Source of the DNA: Streptomyces lasiicapitis
GTDB taxonomy: Bacteria; Actinomycetota; Actinomycetes; Streptomycetales; Streptomycetaceae
DNA: 64,000 nt
NCBI RefSeq assembly: GCF_014646335.1
Contig: NZ_BMNG01000005.1
Location: forward strand, 491,419-555,418
Direction: 5' to 3'
Below, piece by piece: positions 1-9,065 of this stretch. The position numbers and the translations under genes are program-made. Positions within the stretch are counted from its first letter, which is position 1, and every line of letters starts with the position of its first letter. The notes beneath the pieces were generated by a model. The model ran no database searches, was not told the origin of the DNA, and was given only the letters and a program-made list of their open reading frames with translations.

Positions 1-1
1 C

Positions 2-106
2 GGCGCCTCGAACCAGAGCAACACCGCCCAGGTGAACGGTTCCGCGTTCACGGCGATCAACCAGGGCAACGCGAACGTCGCCGTGAACTTCAGCGAACTG
101 TGGTGA
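2..106 (+). CDS. C-terminal end of an Asn/Gln-rich, probably secreted protein (partial)
   Basis: The frame is open from the window edge and stops at TGA 104-106, giving 34 visible residues ending NFSELW. The segment is rich in Asn, Gln, Ser and Ala, with NQSN and NQGN turns spaced about 18 residues apart, and has no cysteine or charged cluster. Such composition is common in secreted, amyloid-like or surface proteins, but the N-terminus lies outside the window, so a signal peptide cannot be seen. A strong hairpin follows 57 bp downstream. I do not recognise the family; rodlin and chaplin were considered but their hallmark motifs are absent. Confidence 0.6.
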   Translation, partial: GASNQSNTAQVNGSAFTAINQGNANVAVNFSELW

Positions 107-163
107 CCTCGGGCCTCGCCGGGGAGTGATCCTCGGGGGCCTGTTCAGTGGGGTGATGTGACG

Positions 164-198
164 GCTGCGCGGCGGTGCCTGGGGCACTGCCGCGCAGC
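164..198 (+). terminator. Hairpin terminator after the first gene
   Basis: Perfect 10-bp arms GCTGCGCGGC (164-173) and GCCGCGCAGC (189-198), extendable inward by about six more pairs including a wobble. There is no T-tract, as is usual for Streptomyces hairpin terminators. Confidence 0.6.
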
Positions 199-250
199 TG
201 TGTTCGGGGTCGCGTCCACCCCCTACGGGTGCGGGCTTCGCCCCGGGGCC

Positions 251-301
251 TTGACGCCGGTTCTGTTTCTGACCGACTGTTTCTGACGGACAGTCAGAAA
301 C
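251..301 (+). promoter_or_regulatory. Promoter/operator of the igr-like operon
   Basis: A TTGACG box (251-256) is a plausible -35. It is followed by three copies of one half-site: GTTTCTGAC at 265-273, GTTTCTGAC at 279-287, and its reverse complement GTCAGAAAC at 293-301. Start points are exactly 14 bp apart. The last two make a perfect 9-5-9 inverted repeat ending 31 bp before the GTG start of the operon. This layout suggests a TetR-type repressor site. It does not match my memory of the KstR box (AAC-nn-GTT core). Confidence 0.65.
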
Positions 302-332
302 CTTGCCGGTACGAGACGGAGAGGCCGCCCCC

Positions 333-1571
333 GTGCACCTCGCCCCCACCGAACGCCAGCACCGCCTGCGCGCCGAGCTGCGCGCGTACTTCCGCGAACT
401 GCTGCCCGAAGGACCGCCCCCGGCCGACGACCAGGACGCACAGCGCCGGATCCTGCGCCGCATCGGCGCCGACGGGCTGCTCGGCCTCGGCTGGCCCGTC
501 GCGTACGGCGGCCAGGGGCGCGGCCCCGACGAGCAGTTCGTGTTCTTCGACGAGGCGTACCGCGCGGGCGCGCCCGTGTCGATGGTCACGCTGAACACCG
601 TCGGGCCGACCCTCATGAAGTACGGGACCGAGGAACAGAAGGCCTCCTTCCTGCCCGGCATCCTGCGCGGGGAAACCGTCTTCGCGATCGGTTACAGCGA
701 GCCTTCCGCGGGCACGGATCTGGCTTCGTTGCGGACGCGGGCGGTACGGAAGGCGCGGGTCAAGGCCCAGGCCCAGGCGCCCGCACACGCCCAGGCGCCC
801 GCGTCGGCGTACGGCGACGACTGGCTGATCGACGGGCAGAAGATCTTCACCTCCAACGCCCAGCACGCCGACTGGATCTGGCTCGCCTGCCGCACCGACC
901 CGGACGCCCCCAAGCACCGCGGCATCTCGATCCTCCTCGTGCCGACCGACTCCCCCGGCTTCTCCTGGACCCCGATCGAGACCGTCGGCGGCCAGACCAC
1001 GACGGCGACGTACTACGACGGCGTACGCGTGCCCGCGGGGAACCTCGTCGGCGAGGAGAACGGCGGCTGGGGCCTTATCACCGAGCAGCTCAACCACGAG
1101 CGGGTCGCGCTCGCCGCGATCGGCATGCAGGCCGAGGACTTCTACGCGGCCGCGCGCGCGGCGGCGTGCTCCCTCGATCCGGTGAGTGGCGAACGTCGGG
1201 TTGACGCTCCGTGGGTCCGTTTGAAACTGGCCGAAGCACATGCACGGCTCGCGGCAACGCGCCTGCTCAACTGGCGTTTGGTGGGCGATGTGGGGGCGGG
1301 CCGGCTGGCTCCCGGGGACGCGAGCGGCGTGAAGTTCGCGGGAACTGAATCGGCGGTCGAGGCGTACCGAATATGTCAGGAGATCGTGGGGGACGCGGGG
1401 TTCGTGCGGGCCGGTTCACCGGGGTCCCTGGGGTCGGGGACGGCCGGGGACGGGGAGCTGGAGCGGATGAACAGGGCGGCGCAGATCAACACCTTCGGGG
1501 GCGGGGTGAGCGAGGTGCAGCGGGAGATCGTGGCGACGATGCGGCTCGGGATGCGGAGGGGGCGGCGATGA
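333..1571 (+). CDS. Acyl-CoA dehydrogenase, ChsE2/FadE29-like subunit
   Basis: FAD-dependent acyl-CoA dehydrogenase, 412 aa. Landmarks in order: N-terminal helices with a GWP-YGG turn, the substrate/FAD strand motif YSEPSAGTDLASLRT, the middle beta domain (YIWLACRTDP-like), the catalytic-region LNHERV, and a C-terminal INTFGGGVSEVQREI helix. These match what I remember of M. tuberculosis FadE29 (ChsE2), which pairs with FadE28 to desaturate the 3-carbon sterol side-chain CoA ester. GTG 333 is preferred over an upstream TTG at 303 because GGAGAGG (318-324) is well placed and alignment to the family begins there. An Ala/Gln-rich insert (residues about 140-155) interrupts the beta domain. The stop overlaps the next start (ATGA). 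Confidence 0.85.
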   Translation: MHLAPTERQHRLRAELRAYFRELLPEGPPPADDQDAQRRILRRIGADGLLGLGWPVAYGGQGRGPDEQFVFFDEAYRAGAPVSMVTLNTVGPTLMKYGTEEQKASFLPGILRGETVFAIGYSEPSAGTDLASLRTRAVRKARVKAQAQAPAHAQAPASAYGDDWLIDGQKIFTSNAQHADWIWLACRTDPDAPKHRGISILLVPTDSPGFSWTPIETVGGQTTTATYYDGVRVPAGNLVGEENGGWGLITEQLNHERVALAAIGMQAEDFYAAARAAACSLDPVSGERRVDAPWVRLKLAEAHARLAATRLLNWRLVGDVGAGRLAPGDASGVKFAGTESAVEAYRICQEIVGDAGFVRAGSPGSLGSGTAGDGELERMNRAAQINTFGGGVSEVQREIVATMRLGMRRGRR

Positions 1572-2575
1572 CGCGCGGACGCGGGGAGCCGGCCAGGTCG
1601 GCCGAGGCGACCGAGTCGGACGACCTGTACGAGAAGTTGAAGGCGTACGAGGGCAGAGCCGCCGCCGTCGCGGGGCGCGGCAAGGACCCGGTGAACGAGC
1701 CGATGATCAGGCACTGGTGCGAGGCGATGGGGGACACCGACGCGGCGTACACCGGGCCGGAGGCCGTCGCCCCGCCGACCATGCTCCAGGTGTGGACGAT
1801 GGGCGGCCTCTCCGGGCACGGCCACAGCGGCCGCTCGGAGGCGTACGACGAACTGTTCGCCCTGCTCGACGACGCCGGGTACGCCTCGGTCGTGGCGACC
1901 GACTGCGAGCAGGAGTATCTGCGCCCGCTGCGCCCCGGCGACGGGATCACCTTCGACGCGGTGATCGAGTCGGTCTCCGAGCGCAAGACGACCAAGCTCG
2001 GTACGGGGTATTTCGTGACGACGCGGATGGACGTCCGCGCGGACGGCGAGCCGGCCGGGACGCACCGCTTCCGGATCCTCAAGTTCGCGCCCGCGCGGTC
2101 ACGGCCTGCGGACACGCGTCCGCGCCCCACCGCCAAGCGGCCACGCCCCGTGATCAACAGGGACAACGCCGGGTTCTGGGACGGCGTGGCCGGACACCAA
2201 CTGCTCATCCAGCGCTGCGGCGACTGCGCCCGCCCGCGCTTCCCCTGGCTGCCGGGCTGCAACGCCTGCGGCTCGCCGGAGTGGGAGGCGGTCGAGGCGA
2301 GCGGTGAGGGGACGGTCTATTCGTACGTCGTGATGCACCACCCGCCGTTCCCGGCGTTCGCCGTGTCCGATCACGCCGACGCGGCGGGACCGTACGCGGT
2401 GGTGCTCGTCGAGCTGGCGGAGGGTGTGCGCGTCATCAGCCAGGTGGTGGGGGTGCCGCCCGGCGAGGTGCGGATCGGGATGCCGGTGCGCCTTGAATTC
2501 CGGCGGGTGGACGAGGAGTTGGAGCTGCCGCTGTTCCGGCCGGTCGGCGCCGGTGTCCCAGGAGGGGTGCGCTGA
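1568..2575 (+). CDS. MaoC-DUF35 fusion, ChsH2-like hydratase subunit / aldolase partner
   Basis: 335 aa in two domains. Residues about 20-165 are a MaoC/hot-dog hydratase-like domain (MGDTDAAY, CEQEYLRPLRPGD, KLGTGYFVT). After a Pro/Arg linker comes a DUF35 domain, with a rubredoxin-like zinc knuckle (Cys pairs near 217/220 and 231/234) and an OB fold (GTVYSYVVMHHPP). In sterol catabolism ChsH2 joins ChsH1 to hydrate the enoyl-CoA, and its DUF35 part docks on the Ltp2 aldolase; both partners are encoded just downstream. ATG 1568 overlaps the previous stop, showing translational coupling. Confidence 0.85.
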   Translation: MTRGRGEPARSAEATESDDLYEKLKAYEGRAAAVAGRGKDPVNEPMIRHWCEAMGDTDAAYTGPEAVAPPTMLQVWTMGGLSGHGHSGRSEAYDELFALLDDAGYASVVATDCEQEYLRPLRPGDGITFDAVIESVSERKTTKLGTGYFVTTRMDVRADGEPAGTHRFRILKFAPARSRPADTRPRPTAKRPRPVINRDNAGFWDGVAGHQLLIQRCGDCARPRFPWLPGCNACGSPEWEAVEASGEGTVYSYVVMHHPPFPAFAVSDHADAAGPYAVVLVELAEGVRVISQVVGVPPGEVRIGMPVRLEFRRVDEELELPLFRPVGAGVPGGVR

Positions 2576-2576
2576 C

Positions 2577-3734
2577 ATGGACTTCACGCCCACACCGGAA
2601 CAGGCGGCCGCCCGCGACCTGGCCGCACGGATCTTCGGGGACCTGTCCACACCGGACCGCCTCGCGGCGGCGGGCACCGGGACGGACGCCGAGCTGTGGA
2701 AGGCGCTGTGCGCGGCGGGGCTGCCGGGCGCGGTGGAGGAGGTCGGGCTGCTCGGCCTGGTGCTGCTCCTTGAGGAGCAGGGCAGGACGACGGCGCAGGT
2801 GCCGTTCGCGGCGAGCTGTGTGTACGGACTGCTGGCGGTGACGGCGCACGGCTCGGCGGACCAGCGGGCGCGGCTGCTGCCGGGGCTGAGGGACGGGACG
2901 GAGGTGGCGACGGGGGCGTTCCCCGCGCGCGGGGGCCGGGTGCGGGCCGAGGGCGGGCGGCTGTGCGGGGCGGTGCCCTGGGTGCCGTGGCTGCGGGACG
3001 CCACGTTCGTCCTGGTCGCGGCGGCGTCGTCGTCGGAGGCGCGGGTCGGTGGTGCGGGACACAGCCTGTGGATGGTGCGGACGGCCGACGTGAACTGCGA
3101 GCCGGTGGAGCTGACGGCGCCCTGGCGGGCGGGCCGGCTTGAGTTGGACGGGGTGCGGGCGGAGCGGTTGGGGGGTGGGTACGAAGACGGGGTGCCGGAG
3201 GAGGCTTCTGCTGGGTCCGGGGTGCGGGAGGAGGCTTCTGCCGGGGCCGGGGTGCGGGACAAGGCTGCTCCCGGGTCCGCGTACGACGACGTGCTGGCCA
3301 CCGCCCGTACGGCCTTCGCGGGACTTCAGGCCGGGGTCTGCGCGGGATCCCTGGCCCGAGCCGTCGCCCATACGAACGAGCGGGAGCAGTTCGGCCAGCC
3401 GCTCGCCGTGAAGCAGGCGGTCCAACTCCGCGCGGCGGACGCGTACATGGACACGGAGGCGATCCGCGTCACGGCGTACGAGGCGGCCTGGCGCCGCGAC
3501 GCGGGGCTGCCCTACGACACGCACGCGCTGACGACCGCGTGGTGGGCCTCGGAGGCGGGCCGCCGCGTCGTGCACGCGGGCCAGCATCTGCACGGCGGCA
3601 CGGGCGCGGACGTCGAGCACCCGGTGCACCGGCACTTCCTGTGGGGCCGACAACTGGACGCGTATCTGGGGTGCGGCGGCGAAGTCCTCGCCGAACTGGG
3701 CGACTTGATCGCGGCGCAGGAGGAGGCCGAATGA
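2577..3734 (+). CDS. Acyl-CoA dehydrogenase, ChsE1/FadE28-like subunit
   Basis: 385 aa, preceded by GGAGGGG (2561-2567) at correct spacing and one base after the previous stop. It has the shorter FadE28 layout: N-terminal MDFTPTPEQ helix, a degenerate middle domain, then a helical C-terminus with NEREQFGQPL, a core helix region and HLHGGTGADVEHPVHR. FadE28-type subunits complete the FAD and substrate sites of the FadE29 partner in an alpha2-beta2 enzyme, consistent with two unequal dehydrogenase genes in one operon. Between the beta domain and the C-terminal helices lies a 30-residue insert of three 10-residue repeats (codons spanning 3189-3278) that is not part of the family fold. Confidence 0.82.
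   Translation: MDFTPTPEQAAARDLAARIFGDLSTPDRLAAAGTGTDAELWKALCAAGLPGAVEEVGLLGLVLLLEEQGRTTAQVPFAASCVYGLLAVTAHGSADQRARLLPGLRDGTEVATGAFPARGGRVRAEGGRLCGAVPWVPWLRDATFVLVAAASSSEARVGGAGHSLWMVRTADVNCEPVELTAPWRAGRLELDGVRAERLGGGYEDGVPEEASAGSGVREEASAGAGVRDKAAPGSAYDDVLATARTAFAGLQAGVCAGSLARAVAHTNEREQFGQPLAVKQAVQLRAADAYMDTEAIRVTAYEAAWRRDAGLPYDTHALTTAWWASEAGRRVVHAGQHLHGGTGADVEHPVHRHFLWGRQLDAYLGCGGEVLAELGDLIAAQEEAE
3189..3278 (+). repeat. Three in-frame 30-bp tandem repeats inside the ChsE1-like gene
   Basis: Units 3189-3218, 3219-3248 and 3249-3278 share the GGGGTGC-start and the GGCTtCTgC core. Each encodes ten residues of the type GVREEASAGA, so the expansion keeps the reading frame. Confidence 0.85.
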
Positions 3735-3751
3735 ACGGAGGAGGAGTCCGA

Positions 3752-4210
3752 ATGAGCGGCAACAACACCTCAGTGCTCCGCCCGGGAGACAACCTGCCGC
3801 CCCTGGAGATCCCCGTCACCCGCACTCTGATCGTCGCCGGGGCCATCGCCTCGCGGGACTACCAGGACGTGCACCACGACGCGGAGCTCGCCAAGGAGAA
3901 GGGCTCCCCCGACATCTTCATGAACATCCTCACGACGAACGGCCTCGTGGGGCGGTACATCACGGATCACCTCGGCCCGGGGGCCACCCTCCGGAAGGTG
4001 GCGATCCGGCTGGGGGCGCCCAACTACCCCGGGGACACGATGACGTTGACGGGGACGGTCGAGCAGGTCGAGCAGGTCGGTCGGGCCGGACCCGGCGGAG
4101 GCGCGGCGACAGTCACGGTCACCGTCAGGGTCGTCGGCGCCAACAGCATCGGCAAGCACGTGACCGGCACCGTCACGGCCACGGTGCCCGCGCGGGGAGG
4201 CCACATATGA
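3752..4210 (+). CDS. MaoC-family enoyl-CoA hydratase, ChsH1-like
   Basis: 152 aa single hot-dog domain. The hydratase signature is visible as Asp36-x4-His41 in RDYQDVHHD, followed by FMNILTTNGLVGRYITDH, the CoA/substrate helix. In the family the Asp/His pair activates water for addition to the double bond, and ChsH1 forms the active heterodimer with ChsH2, encoded two genes upstream. ATG 3752 sits behind a long purine-rich GGAGGAGGAG (3738-3747); an alternative ATG at 3731 would overlap the previous stop. The 3' end overlaps the aldolase start by 4 nt (ATGA). Confidence 0.82.
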   Translation: MSGNNTSVLRPGDNLPPLEIPVTRTLIVAGAIASRDYQDVHHDAELAKEKGSPDIFMNILTTNGLVGRYITDHLGPGATLRKVAIRLGAPNYPGDTMTLTGTVEQVEQVGRAGPGGGAATVTVTVRVVGANSIGKHVTGTVTATVPARGGHI

Positions 4211-5373
4211 GCGTACGAAGCAAAGACAGCCTGGGCGGAAAGGCGGCGATCGTCGGGATCGGCGCGACGGAGTTCTCCAAGGACTCCGGGCGCAGCGAGC
4301 TGAAGCTGGCCGTGGAGGCGGTGCGGTCCGCGCTGGACGACGCGGGCCTGCGCCCGGCCGACGTGGACGGCCTGGTCACGTTCACGATGGACACCAGCCC
4401 GGAGATCACGGTGGCGCAGGCGGCGGGCATGGGTGACCTGTCCTTCTTCTCCCGCGTGCACTACGGCGGCGGCGCGGCCTGCGCGACCGTGCAGCAGGCG
4501 GCGCTCGCGGTGGCGAGCGGGGTGGCCGAAGTGGTCGTCTGCTACCGCGCGTTCAACGAGCGCTCGGGTCGCCGCTTCGGCTCCGGGGTGCAGCGGCGCG
4601 AGCCGTCGGCGGAGGGCGCGGCGCTCGGCTGGGCGCTGCCGTTCGGGCTGCTCACGCCCGCGTCGTGGGTGGCGATGGCGGCCCAGCGCTATCTCCATGC
4701 GTACGGCCTGACACCGGAGGCGTTCGGCCATGTGTCGGTCACCGACCGGAAGTACGCGGCGACGAACCCGGCCGCGTACTTCTACGGCAAGCCCATCACC
4801 CTGGAGGAGCACGCCGCCTCGCGGTGGATCGTGGAGCCGCTGCGGCTCCTGGACTGCTGCCAGGAGACGGACGGCGGGCAGGCCGTCGTCGTGACGAGCG
4901 TGGAGCGCGCCCGTGACCTGCCGCGGCCGCCCGCCGTGATCGCCGCCGCGGCACAGGGCGCGGGCCGCGCGCAGGAGCAGATGACGAGCTTCTACCGCGA
5001 CGACCTCACCGGGCTGCCCGAAATGGGCGTGGTGGCACGGCAGTTGTGGCGCACGTCCGGGCTCATGCCGGAGGACGTGGACGTGGGGATCCTCTATGAC
5101 CACTTCACGCCGTTCGTGCTGATGCAGCTGGAGGAGTTCGGGTTCTGCGGTCCCGGTGAGGCGGCGGAGTTCGTCGCGAAGGAGCGGCTGCCGCTGAACA
5201 CCCATGGCGGGCAGCTCGGGGAGGCGTATCTGCACGGGATGAACGGCGTGGCCGAGGCGGTCCGGCAGGTGCGGGGCACGGCGGTGAACCAGATACCGGG
5301 CGCCGCGCGCACCCTCGTCACGGCGGGCACCGGTGTCCCCACATCGGGGCTGATTCTGACGGCGGACGGCTGA
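4207..5373 (+). CDS. Thiolase-fold lipid-transfer protein / Ltp2-like retro-aldolase
   Basis: 388 aa of thiolase fold without an obvious nucleophilic Cys in the usual place. It begins with KAAIVGIGATEFSKDSGRS, the non-decarboxylating SCP-x/Ltp type start, and has HYGGGAACATVQQAALAV, ILYDHFTPF (Tyr297) and GEAYLHGMNG (Tyr341). Ltp2 enzymes cleave the hydroxylated side-chain CoA ester to androstenedione and propionyl-CoA when bound to the DUF35 part of ChsH2. Position as last gene of the operon, with ATGA overlap, supports that role. The real substrate here is inferred; other isoprenoid or branched-acid CoA esters are possible. Confidence 0.8.
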   Translation: MSVRSKDSLGGKAAIVGIGATEFSKDSGRSELKLAVEAVRSALDDAGLRPADVDGLVTFTMDTSPEITVAQAAGMGDLSFFSRVHYGGGAACATVQQAALAVASGVAEVVVCYRAFNERSGRRFGSGVQRREPSAEGAALGWALPFGLLTPASWVAMAAQRYLHAYGLTPEAFGHVSVTDRKYAATNPAAYFYGKPITLEEHAASRWIVEPLRLLDCCQETDGGQAVVVTSVERARDLPRPPAVIAAAAQGAGRAQEQMTSFYRDDLTGLPEMGVVARQLWRTSGLMPEDVDVGILYDHFTPFVLMQLEEFGFCGPGEAAEFVAKERLPLNTHGGQLGEAYLHGMNGVAEAVRQVRGTAVNQIPGAARTLVTAGTGVPTSGLILTADG

Positions 5374-5425
5374 ACGCGGCGCGTCTCCCGCACGGGGCGG
5401 CGGAGCAGGGCCGTTCACTCGCTGT

Positions 5426-6313
5426 ATGCGCCAACGAAATCTGCTCTTGGGACTCGCCCTCGCCCTCGGCCTGGCGACACTGGCCATGGACACCGACACG
5501 ACCACGAACACGACCACGCAAGCCGACCCGCCACCGGGTGGCCCTTCGTCGCAGACCGAATCGGTCTGGGCCGACGCGAACGCCTTCGACCGCGCCGCGG
5601 ACACCTACAACGGCCGCGCCTTCGACACCTGCCAGGCGCCGTCCGCCGACTCGATGCGGCGCTGGCTCGCGTCGGACTACGGCGCGGTGGGGGTGTACTT
5701 CGGCGGCCGCGGCCGGGCCTGTCCGAACCAGACGCACCTCAGCCGGGACTGGCTGCAGTCGGTCGACGAGATGGGCTGGGGGGTGCTTCCCGTGTACGTC
5801 GGCTCGCAGTCGCCGTGCGTCGTCGCGCGCAACAAGCAGCACGTCCGCATCGGGAGCGACCCCTGGAAGCAGGGCACACGGGAGGGCGGCGACGCGGTCG
5901 AGAAGGCGCAGGGACTCGGCATCGAGCCGGAGAGCCCGCTCTACCTGGACATGGAGTCCTACCGCCAGGAGCGCAAGGCGTGCGCGCGCGACACGCTCTC
6001 CTTCGTCCGGGCCTGGAACCGCGAAGTGCGCAGCCACGGCTACGTACCGGGCTTCTACAGCAGCGCGAATTCCGGCGTACGGCACATGGACCAGGCACGG
6101 CGTGAGGGTGTGAAGGACCTGCCGTCGGTGATGTGGTTCGCGCGCTGGAACACCGCGCCCGACACCGACGGCGAGCCCGCGCTCGGCCGCGACGCCTGGC
6201 AGCCCAACCGGCGCATCCACCAGTACGCGGGCAACGTCACGGAGCGCCACGGCGGCCGGACGATCACCATCGACCGCAACATGGTGGACGCACCGGTGGC
6301 GACGCTGGGCTAG
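5426..6313 (+). CDS. Secreted DUF1906 (Rv2525c-like) glycoside-hydrolase-like protein
   Basis: 295 aa. A short positively charged N-terminus (MRQR) and a Leu/Ala-rich segment form a signal peptide, followed by a Thr-rich linker to about residue 45. The rest is a TIM-barrel-like DUF1906 domain starting at the FDTCQAPS strand, with GVYFGG, LPVYVG, PLYLDME (acidic strand end), YVPGFYSS and a closing IDRNMVDAP. Mycobacterial Rv2525c is a secreted cell-wall protein of this family, with a glycoside-hydrolase-like fold and uncertain catalysis. No good ribosome site lies before ATG 5426. It stands 52 bp after the igr-like operon and could be read through from it. Confidence 0.75.
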   Translation: MRQRNLLLGLALALGLATLAMDTDTTTNTTTQADPPPGGPSSQTESVWADANAFDRAADTYNGRAFDTCQAPSADSMRRWLASDYGAVGVYFGGRGRACPNQTHLSRDWLQSVDEMGWGVLPVYVGSQSPCVVARNKQHVRIGSDPWKQGTREGGDAVEKAQGLGIEPESPLYLDMESYRQERKACARDTLSFVRAWNREVRSHGYVPGFYSSANSGVRHMDQARREGVKDLPSVMWFARWNTAPDTDGEPALGRDAWQPNRRIHQYAGNVTERHGGRTITIDRNMVDAPVATLG

Positions 6314-6399
6314 CGGCGGGCCCCGATCCCGTACGCCCGCCGTCCGCCGGGCGCGTACGCCCCCGCCCTCCGACCCCGGCGGCCAGCCACTTTCGTACA

Positions 6400-6481
6400 C
6401 CTCAGGGTTGAACCCGCAAGGGTCCGCCCCGCCTCCTCCACCTTCAGGAGGTGGGGCTGGCTCCCCTCGTACAACCTGAGG
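6400..6481 (+). terminator. Nested inverted-repeat structure between DUF1906 gene and sigma gene
   Basis: An inner hairpin has 11-bp arms at 6427-6437 and 6446-6456 (one wobble). It is enclosed by an outer pair, CCTCAGG at 6400-6406 and CCTGAGG at 6475-6481. It most likely ends transcription of the DUF1906 gene; a regulatory role is possible. Confidence 0.45.
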
Positions 6482-6532
6482 CGGACAACGCTTCGGGACC
6501 TGCGGCCGATCCGCTGCTGTAGGGGTCGCTTC

Positions 6533-6538
6533 TAGCGT
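6533..6538 (+). promoter_or_regulatory. -10 box of a leaderless promoter for the ECF sigma gene
   Basis: TAGCGT lies six bases before ATG 6545, the spacing expected when transcription starts at or next to the start codon. The adjacent GGAG is too close to the ATG to serve as a ribosome site. Confidence 0.45.
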
Positions 6539-6544
6539 GGAGCC

Positions 6545-7108
6545 ATGACCGCATCCATGGTGACCGTGTGCACCAGCGCATCGAAGGCCGCGACGCGGAC
6601 CACGAGTCCATCCGCCTACCCGTCGTTCGCTTCCTACGTCCGGGCCCGCCAGCTCGTGCTGCTGCGCACCGCCCGCTCGCTGACGGCGAACCCGAGCGAT
6701 GCCGAGGACCTGCTGCAGACGGCGCTGACCAAGACGTATGTGGCCTGGGACCGGATCGAGGACCATCGGGCGCTCGACGGCTATGTGCGCCGGGCGCTCC
6801 TCAACACCCGTACGTCGCAGTGGCGCAAGCGCAAGGTCGACGAGTTCGCCTGCGACGAGCTGCCCGAACCCGAGACCGTGCCGGCCGGTGACCCGGCCGA
6901 GCAGCAGGCGCTGCACGACGCGATGTGGCGCGCGATCATGAAGCTGCCCGCGCGGCAGCGGGCGATGGTCGTCCTGCGGTATTACGAGGACCTGAGCGAG
7001 GCGCAGACGGCCGAGGTGCTCGGGGTCTCCATCGGTACCGTGAAGAGCGCGGTGTCGCGGGCGCTCGGCAAGCTCCGTGAGGACCCGGAGCTGACGCCGG
7101 TCCGCTGA
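6545..7108 (+). CDS. SigE-family ECF RNA polymerase sigma factor
   Basis: 187 aa. Region 2 runs through YVRARQLVLLRTARSLT-NPSDAEDLLQTALTKTYVAWDRI (the DAEDLLQ element is diagnostic). Region 4 begins LPARQRAMVVLRYYEDLSEAQTAEVLGVS and ends in the helix-turn-helix IGTVKSAVSRALGKLRE. Length and motifs fit the compact SigE group common in Streptomyces, whose members often lack a cognate anti-sigma gene; none is seen here. The neighbours are unrelated and separated by terminator-like structures, so it is probably monocistronic. Its regulon cannot be inferred. Confidence 0.85.
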   Translation: MTASMVTVCTSASKAATRTTSPSAYPSFASYVRARQLVLLRTARSLTANPSDAEDLLQTALTKTYVAWDRIEDHRALDGYVRRALLNTRTSQWRKRKVDEFACDELPEPETVPAGDPAEQQALHDAMWRAIMKLPARQRAMVVLRYYEDLSEAQTAEVLGVSIGTVKSAVSRALGKLREDPELTPVR

Positions 7109-7170
7109 GCGTCCGCTGTGCGCCGTCGGGCCATGGCCTGACAGGGCCACGCCACCGCGCACCCTCCTCC

Positions 7171-7192
7171 GCCGTGTCACTGCGGCTTTTTT
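7171..7192 (+). terminator. Possible intrinsic terminator of the ECF sigma gene
   Basis: A short GCCG/CGGC stem (7171-7174 and 7183-7186) is directly followed by six T. The stem is weak, but a T-run is rare in this sequence. Confidence 0.35.
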
Positions 7193-7218
7193 CTCCTCAC
7201 GTGCTCCCGCGGTAGTGA

Positions 7219-7234
7219 CATACCGTGCGGTATG
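7219..7234. promoter_or_regulatory. Perfect palindromic operator upstream of the acyl-CoA ligase
   Basis: CATACCG-TG-CGGTATG, 7-bp arms with a 2-bp centre, 82 bp before the GTG start at 7316. The form is typical of TetR-family repressors of fatty-acid genes; the cognate regulator is not in the immediate vicinity. Confidence 0.6.
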
Positions 7235-7315
7235 CGGCAAGAATCTGGGGCTACTGCCAGGTAGAGCGCCGGGAACGTCCGGACGCCTGTTGGCCACGCC
7301 GACCGGGAGGATGCC

Positions 7316-8965
<1,650 letters not shown>

Positions 8966-8993
8966 CGCGCGGTGCGGCGCCGGGCGCGGGCGG

Positions 8994-9024
8994 GGTACGC
9001 CGTATCCCGCCCCGTCGGCGTACC
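8994..9024. terminator. Hairpin between convergent ligase and MFS genes
   Basis: 9-bp arms GGTACGCCG (8994-9002) and CGGCGTACC (9016-9024), in the 100-bp gap between two convergent stops. It could terminate both. Confidence 0.5.
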
Positions 9025-9065
9025 TCGCCCCGCCTGCGTACTCCGCCCCGTTGGCATCCGCCGCC

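Noticed and set aside
2..106. Rodlin or chaplin identity for the first partial gene
   Set aside because: The visible 34 residues lack the chaplin Cys pair and do not match the rodlin C-terminus as I remember it; composition alone is not enough.
265..301. A KstR binding site before the igr-like operon
   Set aside because: The half-site GTTTCTGAC lacks the AAC-nn-GTT core expected for KstR, so a different regulator is more likely.
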